Below are positions 43,673-51,407 of a DNA stretch of 64,000 nt, piece by piece. Source of the DNA: Mycobacterium sp. HUMS_12744610 (GTDB taxonomy: Bacteria; Actinomycetota; Actinomycetes; Mycobacteriales; Mycobacteriaceae); the NCBI RefSeq assembly GCF_041206865.1, contig NZ_JBGEDP010000001.1, positions 3,286,001-3,350,000 of the forward strand, given 5' to 3'. Numbering within the stretch: position 1 is the stretch's first letter; each line of letters begins with the position of its first letter. The position numbers and the translations under genes were made by a program. The notes beneath the pieces are model-generated. The model worked only from the letters and a program-made list of their open reading frames with translations. It ran no database searches and had not been told where the DNA came from.

Positions 43673-44500
43673 TCACCCCATCAGGGCGACGGCGCGGGCC
43701 CGCATCAGCCAGTTCGCCGAGGCGAACAGCATGTGCAGGTGGTTGAGGTTCTTCGCTATTCCGCGGTAGCGGGTCTTGGCGAACCCGAAGTCGCGCTTGA
43801 CGATTAAGAACGGATGCTCGACCTTGGCCCGCACCGACGCCTTGCGGGTCTCGCTGGCCCGGTCGTAAGGATGCATCGCCTTGAGCTCGGTCTTGCGGGC
43901 AGCCACCCGCCACGCGATCTTCGACTTGCGCTCGTCGCCGGTGATCTCGGGGCGCTTGTGCGCGCCCCGGTAACCCGAATCGGTGTAGACCACCTCGTCG
44001 TCATCGCGCACCAGGTTGGCCGCCTCGTCCAGGTCATGGGTGTTCGCGGGCGTCGCGGTCACCGTATGGACGTACCCCGTGCCGGCGTCGACCCCGATAT
44101 GGCCCTTCATACCGAAGTACCACTGGTTGCCCTTCTTGGTCTGGTGCATCTGCGGATCACGCTCGCCCGCAGCGTTTTTGGTCGAGGACGGTGCGGCGAT
44201 GATCGTGGCGTCGATGATGCTGCCCCCACGCATGATCCAGCCTTCCTCCTCGAAGATCTGGTTCTGCGCCTCGAACAGCTTCTCCCCGAGCTTGTGCTTC
44301 TGCAGAAGGTGGCGAAAACCCAGCAACGTGGTCGCGTCGGGAACCTGCTCGACAGCGAAGTCGAGCCCCATGAACCGGCGCATCGCATAAGAGTCATAGA
44401 TCGCCTCCTCCACGCCCTCATCCGACAGCGAGAACCACACCTGCAGCAGGTACATCCGCAGCATCGTCTCGATCGGCTTGGCCTTGCGGCCCCGGGTCAT
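43673..44500 (-). CDS. IS5-type transposase, main ORF
   Basis: A 275-residue IS5-group transposase (DDE): SIIDATIIAAPSS with the first Asp, DSGYRGAHKRPEI with the second Asp, and KVEHPFLIVKRDFGFAKTRYRG with Glu and the Y-(2)-R-(3)-E-like region. The ATG at 44500 overlaps the stop of the leading ORF (ATGA), a -1 change of frame, so the full protein may need re-initiation or frameshifting. Confidence 0.85.
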   Translation of the reverse strand: MTRGRKAKPIETMLRMYLLQVWFSLSDEGVEEAIYDSYAMRRFMGLDFAVEQVPDATTLLGFRHLLQKHKLGEKLFEAQNQIFEEEGWIMRGGSIIDATIIAAPSSTKNAAGERDPQMHQTKKGNQWYFGMKGHIGVDAGTGYVHTVTATPANTHDLDEAANLVRDDDEVVYTDSGYRGAHKRPEITGDERKSKIAWRVAARKTELKAMHPYDRASETRKASVRAKVEHPFLIVKRDFGFAKTRYRGIAKNLNHLHMLFASANWLMRARAVALMG

Positions 44501-44676
44501 GCCCGCTTGCCCGGCGCGTCGATGTAGTAATGCTGCTCGATCAGCCCCACCCACACCGCCCACGGGATCGTGGCATCCATCATCTGAAGAAATCGCTCAC
44601 GGCGAGACACCCGCCGCCGGTTGCCGTACTCGATATCGGTGAAACTGGGCTGCTGGCTATCCACGACCCCGATCAT
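44497..44676 (-). CDS. IS5-type transposase, leading N-terminal ORF
   Basis: A 59-residue frame beginning MIGVVDSQQPSFTDIEYGNR. It carries the usual IS5 N-terminal sequence up to IEQHYYIDAPGKR, where the main ORF resumes one base back. It is either the first part of a frameshifted transposase or a coding lesion. Confidence 0.7.
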   Translation of the reverse strand: MIGVVDSQQPSFTDIEYGNRRRVSRRERFLQMMDATIPWAVWVGLIEQHYYIDAPGKRA

Positions 44677-44756
44677 TTCGCAACATCAGCCACCCAGGTG
44701 CCACCCAGGCCAGACGCCGGGCCGGACTACCACCGAATAAATCCGCGCTTCCCTAG

Positions 44757-44963
44757 ATATGTCGGGTTGTCGAGTATGGCGCGGATCGCCGAATGCGACC
44801 CCCTCTCTGTCAACCTTGGGTGAGGCACCCGTCCCCTGACAATCAGTGACTCGAGGGCGGGGATGGAGAGCTTCCCCGAGATGACAAGCAAGGTGACCAC
44901 GTTGGTGCGAGCGACCGGGATCGAAGATCCTAGGACGGCGCTGATGTAGTGACCTCCAGCAGG
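44757..44963 (-). pseudogene. Upstream remnant of the serine integrase
   Basis: The minus-strand frame ends LTERGSHSAIRAILDNPTYLG, the recombinase-domain sequence that joins to the C-terminal part past the IS5 element. Sequence further upstream (KLSIPALESLIVRGRVPHPR) is open but matches the family poorly. It is cut again by the IS3-type element at 45001. Confidence 0.5.
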
Positions 44964-45000
44964 GCGGGGATTTCGCGGTATCGGGGTCTCGACGGCTGGG
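44964..45000. repeat. 37-bp direct repeat, left flank of IS3-type element
   Basis: Exact copy of 46549..46585; the two copies abut the terminal TG/CA of the element between them. This is far longer than the usual 3-5 bp duplication of IS3 elements. Confidence 0.85.
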
Positions 45001-45088
45001 TGTTTTGCGTCTGACTTCGCGATAGAGATCGGTGTGTCGATCAGACGACATCCGACGGGTTCTCCGAGCTCTCTTGGAGGATCTGATC

Positions 45089-45433
45089 ATGTCCGAAGCA
45101 AACTCTGGTGGCGACCGCTCGCACCGTCGCCCGAAGCGGTTCTTGAGCCCGTCGCAGAAGTACGAGATATGGCTGCAGCTGGTACGCCAGGAGGTGACGA
45201 TCGCCGAGGCCGCCGCCAACCATCAGGTGGATCGCACGACGATCATGCGCATCCGCACGATCGCCAAGGAAGGTGCGCTGGCCGCGCTGGCGGCAGCCAA
45301 GCCAGGCGCGGCGGCCCGCCAACGCGACTACGAACTCGATGCCGCCAAGGCCGAGAACGCGCGGCTGTCCGAGGCACTCAAGGAGATGGCCGTGCGGCTG
45401 ACGTTGGTCGAGGGAAAAGGGCGCTGGGGCTAA
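45089..45433 (+). CDS. IS3-type transposase OrfA
   Basis: A 114-residue helix-turn-helix protein (FLSPSQKYEIWLQLVRQEVT, VDRTTIMRIRTIAKEG) with a leucine-zipper-like coiled region. GGAGG precedes the ATG by 8 nt. A run AAAAGGG near its end could drive -1 frameshifting into OrfB. Confidence 0.85.
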   Translation: MSEANSGGDRSHRRPKRFLSPSQKYEIWLQLVRQEVTIAEAAANHQVDRTTIMRIRTIAKEGALAALAAAKPGAAARQRDYELDAAKAENARLSEALKEMAVRLTLVEGKGRWG

Positions 45434-45459
45434 GTGGCCGAGTCCCACACCGTGTCGAC

Positions 45460-46509
45460 GTGGCCACCAAGACGGCGCTGTTGGGCTTGCTCGACCAGGC
45501 GGTCGATGAAGGTTGGACACTGCGCCAGGCATGCCATGCGTTGGAGCTCGGCGAGCTGCGGGCACATCGCTGGATCGCTCGCCGAGCGATCGGCCAGCTG
45601 GTCGACAAGATCCCTGGTGGGTCGCCCATGCATGGGCTGCTCGACGAAGAAGTCAGCGAGATCTTGGCGTTGTTCGACCAGTGGGGCGAGACCGACCGCT
45701 CGCACCGCAAGCTTGCTCACCGCGGCTCTTATCTGGGCCGGGTATGGGTGTCACCGTCGAGTGTTCGTCGGGTCCTGTTCTTGGCGGACAAGCACTTTCG
45801 ACCACTTCCCAAGCCTGGACGTTCTCAACGCAAGCCCTTCCCGGATTGGGTGGACTACAAGCCGAACTCGATCTGGATTTACGATACGACGCACTTCACC
45901 AGGGCGGGGATGGCAGTGTTGATCATTCAGGATTTGGTCTCGCGCAAGTGGATCACCGAGGTCGTCTCCGCTGAGGAAACCTCCACCCAGGTCGAGATCG
46001 GGTTCACCGACGCGCTCGACATCGAGGGACTCCTGCAGGCCGTTGAGCGACGCGCCGACGGCCTGGTCGATATCGGCATCGACGACCAGGCCCGGCCGAT
46101 CCTGCTCGCGGTGTCCGATAACGGTCCCCAGATGACGTCGGGCTCGACGCGGGAGTTCATGGCCATGTCTGCGATCGCCCAGCACTTCGGACGCCCCGGA
46201 ACGCCGACCGATCAAGCCTGGATCGAGAGTTTCAACGGGCACCTCAAGGCCGAGTTCCCGCACCTGCTCGCGATCGAGGACCCCGCCACCCTGCGCGCCG
46301 AACTTGCCGTCACCCGCCAATTCTGGAACGGAGTCCGGTTGCACGCCGGCATCGGCTATGTCACGCCCAACGACGAACACGAAGGACGAGGGGAGGCCAT
46401 CCGCAAAGCACGCCAAGCCGGGCTCGAATCCGCCCGCAACCGCCGACTTGCCTGGCACCGCCAGCAAAGGCACACTCAACCCATACAGGATCCCGACGAT
46501 GTTGTCTGA
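45460..46509 (+). CDS. IS3-type transposase OrfB (rve integrase core)
   Basis: A 349-residue DDE transposase: IYDTTHFTRAG (Asp), VSDNGPQMTSGS (Asp) and QAWIESFNGHLK (Glu). The frame is -1 relative to OrfA and open far upstream, so the natural product is probably an OrfAB fusion. The GTG at 45460 is the first plausible independent start. Confidence 0.85.
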   Translation: MATKTALLGLLDQAVDEGWTLRQACHALELGELRAHRWIARRAIGQLVDKIPGGSPMHGLLDEEVSEILALFDQWGETDRSHRKLAHRGSYLGRVWVSPSSVRRVLFLADKHFRPLPKPGRSQRKPFPDWVDYKPNSIWIYDTTHFTRAGMAVLIIQDLVSRKWITEVVSAEETSTQVEIGFTDALDIEGLLQAVERRADGLVDIGIDDQARPILLAVSDNGPQMTSGSTREFMAMSAIAQHFGRPGTPTDQAWIESFNGHLKAEFPHLLAIEDPATLRAELAVTRQFWNGVRLHAGIGYVTPNDEHEGRGEAIRKARQAGLESARNRRLAWHRQQRHTQPIQDPDDVV

Positions 46510-46548
46510 TCAAACGCGAATGTCTATCGCAAAGTCAGAAACACCTCA

Positions 46549-46585
46549 GCGGGGATTTCGCGGTATCGGGGTCTCGACGGCTGGG
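46549..46585. repeat. 37-bp direct repeat, right flank of IS3-type element
   Basis: Second copy of 44964..45000. Confidence 0.85.
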
Positions 46586-46655
46586 AGGGGCTTGCGCTGG
46601 CTGATATTAATGGGATCGTAGGTGGCCTGGTGGCCTGGTGGCCTGGTGGTCCCGA

Positions 46656-46853
46656 TCAGGCGATGGCCCAGCCCCCGGCCGCTGAATGCAGGCCCAGGCT
46701 GGCCAATCGGGCGAGGTTGATCGCGCCGGCTCGGGCGAGGATGTCGGTCAGGATGCGTTGTTGTCCGCGGCAGCGAGCCTTGCGACCACCCCAGGGGCGC
46801 CGGGTGAAGTGACTGATGTTGCGCGTCACTGATCTTGGACATGGTGGCGTCAT
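46656..46853 (-). CDS. Small protein beside the transposon ATPase
   Basis: A 65-residue basic protein, ending RILTDILARAGAINLARLASLGLHSAAGG. It follows the AAA ATPase gene at a distance of 86 bp on the same strand. It may be a fourth gene of the transposon. No domain is recognised. A GTGGCCTG tandem repeat (about 46620-46650) lies after it. Confidence 0.5.
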   Translation of the reverse strand: MTPPCPRSVTRNISHFTRRPWGGRKARCRGQQRILTDILARAGAINLARLASLGLHSAAGGWAIA

Positions 46854-46939
46854 TCCTGTTGAGGCTGGTTCGGGTGTGAAATAGCCCCGCTCAATCGTGT
46901 CGAGCGGGGCTGTCGGTGGTCGTGATGTCGCGGCGGTGC

Positions 46940-47770
46940 TCAGGGTGTCGCGGGCTGGATGTCGTGGTTGGTTTCGGTGATCGCCGATCGTGCGCTGGAC
47001 TCGTCGACGAGGTTTTTGCCTGCGGCGCAGGCGGCGATGAGCGCGGCGATGGCGAGCCGGTTGACACCGCGGGGCTTGCCGCGACCGGAGTCGTGGATCA
47101 GGGCGAGGGCATCGTCGGTGAACAGCGGGTCGGATCGGCCGGCGAGCTGTAGGTGGTGGCGGATGTATCCGGCGGTCTCCTCGCTGGTCATGCCGGTCAT
47201 GGTGCGGCGCACGGTGATGCGTTGTTCCAGGGCGGCCAAGATGCCCAGGGACATTTTGGCGGCGAGTGTGGGTTGGCCGAGAAGTATTGTGGCGAACGGT
47301 GATTCGGTGTCGAGACGGTGATTGGTGAGCAGCCGCAGCGCTTCGAGGGCGTCGTGGGAAAGCAGGTGGGCCTCGTCGATGCACAAGATGGGGACGCGGC
47401 CGCGTTCGGCGGCTTCGGCGGCCAGCGCATCGCGGGCTTGGGGAACCAGGGCGGCGTTGTGGAAGCTGGGCCGGCAGCCCAGCGCGGTCACGATGTGGTG
47501 GTAGATGCCGCGGGCGGCGACGGTGGGGTCGGGGATGTAGATCAGGTGGTGACGTGCCGGTTCGGCGCGCTCGATCGCGGCGCGGGCGGCGACGGTCTTG
47601 CCGACACCGACTTCGCCGGTGATCACGGTGATACCGCGGGTGGCGATGCCGTAGCCGATGCGGGCGGCGGCCTGGGAGTGGTCGGCACTGGGAAACAGCA
47701 TGCCCGGCGCCAGGGCGCGGCCGAAGGGCATGGTCGTCAAACCGAAATAGGATTGGATCTTGTCGAGCAT
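46940..47770 (-). CDS. Transposon AAA ATPase (ExeA/TniB-type)
   Basis: A 276-residue AAA ATPase with Walker A (GEVGVGKT) near residue 47, Walker B (PILCIDEAHLL) and QPTLAAKM with sensor region. The start sequence MLDKIQSYFGLTTMPFGR is typical of ExeA-like and MuB/TniB-like ATPases paired with DDE transposases. In related elements this protein selects the target site. It lies 55 bp after the transposase stop. The start at 47770 follows GAGCATG; the longer frame upstream is not conserved. Confidence 0.85.
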   Translation of the reverse strand: MLDKIQSYFGLTTMPFGRALAPGMLFPSADHSQAAARIGYGIATRGITVITGEVGVGKTVAARAAIERAEPARHHLIYIPDPTVAARGIYHHIVTALGCRPSFHNAALVPQARDALAAEAAERGRVPILCIDEAHLLSHDALEALRLLTNHRLDTESPFATILLGQPTLAAKMSLGILAALEQRITVRRTMTGMTSEETAGYIRHHLQLAGRSDPLFTDDALALIHDSGRGKPRGVNRLAIAALIAACAAGKNLVDESSARSAITETNHDIQPATP

Positions 47771-48427
47771 GATGGTCCGTTCCCCGTGGGCTCGCCACGG
47801 TGGTCGAGGTGGATAGCGTTGCTGCTTAAGGGTTTTGCGGTCCGGTTTGGTCGTGGCGGGGTGCTTGGATGTCGCTGTCGGCCAGGGCGAGATAGTTGAT
47901 CGCCTGACCCACATCGGCTTGATGTGCCTGCTCCAGCAGGTGCAGGTAGTCGATGCCGGTGGCTTGCACCGGTGCGGGGATGTCGGGTTTGACCGCGGGG
48001 TGGGTGTGGCGGCCGATGGTGTGCGGAATGGCCCGGCCCATCGCCTTGCCCTGGTATTCGATGTCGATGACGGTCAGGTCGAACGGGGTGAACAGCAGAT
48101 CCACGACACGGCCGACCAGGGCGGGGTCGAGCTCATAGCGGTTGCCGTGCAACGACACCGTGGCGGTGGCGGTGACCCTGCGCTGCTCGCGCCACAAAAA
48201 CGCGCGCCGCAAAAGCCCCGCGTCCGGGCGCGGCGCCGGGGTGCGGCCCTGGGCGTGATAGCGCGCCAGCGGGGTGGCGCCGGTTTCTGAATGCACGCTG
48301 CGGTGGTAGTGCTGGTGGCACCAGGCGGTGAACAACCGGTTCAGCTCCTCGAGCGAGGCCACCTCCCCGGCGGCCTCGATCTCGACCAGGAACTGGTCGC
48401 GCACGGTGCGGTTCCAGCGTTCTATTT

Positions 48428-49845
48428 GGGCGTGTCATTCCATCTGTGTAAGTCCGGGGTGGTCCATCATCGGACCGCCGTTGGGCGGACAGAAGGAGTG
48501 TTTTGTGACCAAGACCATGCAGATGCCGGCTGAGGAGACGACCGCGGCGCGGCGGCTGGCCGAGATGTTCACCGAAGAGACGCTGGACTCGTTGATTAAG
48601 GATGCGGTGAAGACCGGGACCCCGATCGACGGCGCGGACGGTTTGCTGAACCAGCTGACTAAGGCCGTGCTGGAGCGGGCGCTGAATGCGGAGCTAACCC
48701 ACCATCTGGGTTATGAGGCCGGCGATCCGGCCGGACGCGGATCGGGAAATTCGCGCAACGGCACCACGCCGAAAACGGTGACCACCGTCAACGGCCCGGT
48801 GCAGATCGATGCGCCGCGTGATCGCAACGGCTCGTTTGAGCCGGCGATTGTGCCGAAGAAGACCCGCCGGCTCAACAACATCAATTCGGTGGTGTTGTCG
48901 CTGTATTCACGGGGAATGACCACCCGCGATATCGAAGCCCACCTGCAGGAGGTCTATGGGGCGTCGGTGTCGCGGGAGTTGATCTCCAATATCACCGAGG
49001 TGGTGGTCGATGAGATCAAGGCCTGGCAGGCCCGCCCGCTCGATGAGGTCTACCCGATCCTCTACATCGATGGGCTGCGGCTGCGGATCGGCGACAACGG
49101 GGTCATCACCACCAAGGTCGCCTATTTGGCCATTGGCGTGGATCTGGAGGGCCGCAAACACGCCTTGGGCTGCTGGATCCAGGACTCCGAGGGGGCGAAG
49201 TTCTGGCAGAAGGTCGTCATCGACCTGCGCAACCGCGGGGTGCGCGACATCCTCATCGCCTGCTGCGACGGGCTGACCGGTCTGCCTGATGCGATCCGCT
49301 CGATCTATCCCGATACCGTGGTGCAGACCTGCGTCGTGCACGTCATTAGGAATGCGATGCGCTTCGTGTCTTATAAGGACCGCAAGAAGGTCGCCACCGC
49401 GATGCGGGCGATCTACAGTGCGCCGACCGTCGATGGAGCCGAACTCGCACTCAAGGAGTTCGACCAGCAATTCGGCGCCCAATATCCGGGTGCAATTGAC
49501 GTGTGGCACAACGCCTGGGGGGAATTCGTTCCGTTCCTGGACTATCCGGTGGAGTTGCGCAAGATCGTCTACACCACCAATGCGATCGAGTCGATCAACT
49601 TCCAGTTGCGCAAGATCACCAAGAACCGTGGTCATTTCACGGACAAGGACGCCGCGATGAAGTTGCTGTACCTCGGGCTGCGCAACATCTCCAGCGAGAG
49701 AGGAGGCTATTCGGGTACTGGAACGCACAACTGGACTGTGGCGCTCAACACACTCGCCAGACTATTCCCTGGGCGAATCCCATTGTGCTAGAATACAACT
49801 CGTAGTCAAATCACCTCTGACTTACACAGAAATCGTGACAGGCTC
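48428..49845 (+). mobile_element. IS256-type element, 1418 bp, with 8-bp target duplication
   Basis: TTCTATTT flanks both ends (48420-48427 and 49846-49853). Terminal inverted repeats share TCTGTGTAAGTC. It interrupts the transposase. A second copy, in the opposite orientation, begins at 63760. Confidence 0.9.
48505..49791 (+). CDS. IS256-family transposase
   Basis: A 428-residue mutator-type transposase. Typical segments: LNQLTKAVLERALNAELTHHLGY, RNGTTPKTVTTVNGPVQIDAPRDRNGSF, ILYIDGLRLRIGD (first Asp), IACCDGLTGLPDAI (second Asp), and KIVYTTNAIESINFQLRKITKNRGHF (Glu). GTG at 48505 is chosen; an ATG at 48514 is an alternative. It appears intact. Confidence 0.92.
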   Translation: MTKTMQMPAEETTAARRLAEMFTEETLDSLIKDAVKTGTPIDGADGLLNQLTKAVLERALNAELTHHLGYEAGDPAGRGSGNSRNGTTPKTVTTVNGPVQIDAPRDRNGSFEPAIVPKKTRRLNNINSVVLSLYSRGMTTRDIEAHLQEVYGASVSRELISNITEVVVDEIKAWQARPLDEVYPILYIDGLRLRIGDNGVITTKVAYLAIGVDLEGRKHALGCWIQDSEGAKFWQKVVIDLRNRGVRDILIACCDGLTGLPDAIRSIYPDTVVQTCVVHVIRNAMRFVSYKDRKKVATAMRAIYSAPTVDGAELALKEFDQQFGAQYPGAIDVWHNAWGEFVPFLDYPVELRKIVYTTNAIESINFQLRKITKNRGHFTDKDAAMKLLYLGLRNISSERGGYSGTGTHNWTVALNTLARLFPGRIPLC

Positions 49846-50694
49846 TTCTATTTTGCCCCGCCCTTGCGGTTTTCCGGGCCGGCTGTGCACCAGCGCGATG
49901 TCGAGCACCGCCGCCGACCAGGCCAGCTGACCGCTGACGTAGGCAGCTCCGTTGTCGCAGTACAGTTTTCGCGGGCAGCCGTGGGTTTTGACCGCGTCGT
50001 GCAGCGCGGCCTGCATGCCCAGGGTGTCCTCGCCGTGGCCCCACCGGTGCCCGGGCACGTAGCGGGAGTGGTCGTCAAGCAGCGCGAACAACACCGCCCG
50101 GCGGCCGGCGACGATCGGGCCGTGCAGCCCGTCGCTGATCCACATCTGGTCGGGCGCCTCGGCCTCGAATCGGCCGAACGCGGCCGGCGGGTTGCCGTCC
50201 GGGCGGGTGTTGAGCTCGAGCCGGGCGAAGTGGCGTTGCAAAGTGCGCGCCGAGGGCGCCCACCCCTGCTCGGCCTCCACGATGCGGGCGATGTGGGCCG
50301 CAGTACGGGCGGGGTGTTCGCGCTTGAGCCGCGCCGCGAGCTCCAACACCTCGGCGTCGGTGCGCGGGGCCACCTGGCGTTCGGGCGGGATCAGCGCGTC
50401 GAACCCGCCGGCCCGCCACGCCCTAATCCAGCGGTCCAGGCTGGCGCGGGACACCGTCACCGGCTCACCGGATGGGCCCAGATGCACCTGGGCGGCCAGC
50501 TCCCGCACCAGCCGACCCCGCTCGGTCGCTGACAGGCCCGGATCGGCCAGCGGCCTAATCAGCGCATACCGGTACAGCGCGATATCGCGCGCCCGCTCGG
50601 CCCGCGACTTCTTCTTCGACATCTATTGGCACCTCAACGCTTCCCACGGTCGACGGCAGTGACGCGCTCGACCCTGACGCGCCGAGGCGGCCGT

Positions 50695-51330
50695 TCACAG
50701 ACGCGGGCTCATGTTGATCGACAACGCCGCCACCGCCGGCGGCCCCGACCCCAACAGCCAGCCACCCGAGCACGCCGCCACCAGCTCGGCCGCCGACACC
50801 TCGAACACGGCCGAACCGGCCACCCGGCGCACCGCCGCGCACGCCACACCGATCTGGGCGACCGCATCGGCGACCGGGCTTGCCGCAGGAGCCAGACGAT
50901 CCATGTCGGCGCCGGTATTGGCGTGGCGTTCCAGCCGGGCGAACCCGACCCGGATCGACTCGGCATGCACGCAAAACCGCGACAGCCAGCCCCGAACCGT
51001 GGAGGCCGGGCGACCCGCCGCCGCGCAGATCCGCCGCCACCCCCAACCCGCCGCCCGGGCCAGCAGCGCCGCCCAAATCACCGAAACCGCGTCGACCCGC
51101 CGGCCCAGACAGAACCGGGGTAGCAGCACGTGTGAGCGGCCACAGCCCGCCGCGCTCGAACAGATCGCCCGCCGCGGCCAGATCCGCTCCACCACCGCCG
51201 TCGCACGACGCACAAACCGCGGCGCGGCGTGCCCCCACGGCGCCAACCGCTGCCCGCACCGCGGGCAGCTCAGCACGCCCGAGCGCAACTGACGTTCAAC
51301 AACAACAGGATCGACACCTACACTGAGCAA
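50695..51330 (-). CDS. DUF6431-like zinc/HTH protein of the transposon
   Basis: A 211-residue protein. The N-terminal third has a zinc-finger-like set (LSCPRCGQRLAPWG, AGCGRSHVLLP), and the middle an HTH-type region (GWGWRRICAAAGRPASTVRGWLSRF). It is the first of three or four co-directional genes (this gene, transposase, ATPase, small ORF), 72 bp before the transposase. In other actinobacteria such proteins accompany the same transposase and ATPase (from memory); their job is unknown, perhaps end-binding or target choice. Confidence 0.7.
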   Translation of the reverse strand: MLSVGVDPVVVERQLRSGVLSCPRCGQRLAPWGHAAPRFVRRATAVVERIWPRRAICSSAAGCGRSHVLLPRFCLGRRVDAVSVIWAALLARAAGWGWRRICAAAGRPASTVRGWLSRFCVHAESIRVGFARLERHANTGADMDRLAPAASPVADAVAQIGVACAAVRRVAGSAVFEVSAAELVAACSGGWLLGSGPPAVAALSINMSPRL

Positions 51331-51350
51331 CGACGCCTCCGGGCGTTCGG

Positions 51351-51395
51351 ACGGCCCTTCCCAGTAGCCCAGTCAAAGCACGTGGGAAGGGCCGT
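51351..51395. repeat. 13-bp inverted repeat with 19-nt spacer near the transposon's 5' end
   Basis: ACGGCCCTTCCCA (51351-51363) pairs with TGGGAAGGGCCGT (51383-51395). It may mark the transposon end, a terminator for the IS1182-type gene or an operator for the DUF6431-like gene. Confidence 0.55.
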
Positions 51396-51407
51396 CGACT
51401 TTCAAGA

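Larger units (their letters stand above)
43523..44752 (-). mobile_element. IS5-family element, 1230 bp, with CTAG target duplication
   Basis: Ends carry inverted repeats (GGAAGCGCTGAT against GGAAGCGCGGAT on the other strand). CTAG flanks both sides (43519-43522 and 44753-44756). Removing the element and one CTAG restores the integrase reading PTYLGIRVW across the joint, which proves the insertion site. Confidence 0.9.
45001..46548 (+). mobile_element. IS3-type element, 1548 bp, flanked by 37-bp direct repeats
   Basis: Terminal inverted repeats of about 26 bp (CTGACTTCGCGATAGA left against CTGACTTTGCGATAGA right), starting TG and ending CA. It contains two overlapping frames (45089-45433 and 45460-46509). 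A partial second copy is at 58924. Confidence 0.88.
47826..50622 (-). pseudogene. rve/Mu-type transposase of a three-gene transposon, split by an IS256-type element
   Basis: The 5' part (50622 to 49854) encodes an HTH region (SRASLDRWIRAWRAGGFDAL), then DDE motifs (MWISDGLHGPI with Asp, CDNGAAYVSGQ with Asp). The 3' part (48427 to 47826) resumes with RWNRTVRDQFLVEIE and LNRLFTAWCHQHYHRSVHSETG and the C-terminal Mu-type beta barrel. Removing the IS (48428-49845) and one 8-bp duplication gives one open frame of 456 residues through GRGKIERWNRT. The insertion inactivates it. Confidence 0.85.

Noticed and set aside
44686..45219. 177-codon minus-strand frame across the integrase remnant and IS3-type left end
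   Set aside because: Spans two unrelated DNA segments and is in a different frame from the integrase; chance open frame.
46620..46650. Tandem GTGGCCTG units resembling a short CRISPR-like repeat
   Set aside because: Repeat units are adjacent with no spacers; simple tandem repeat. No cas genes in the window; the RecB-like nuclease at 16166 is not next to Cas1 or Cas2.
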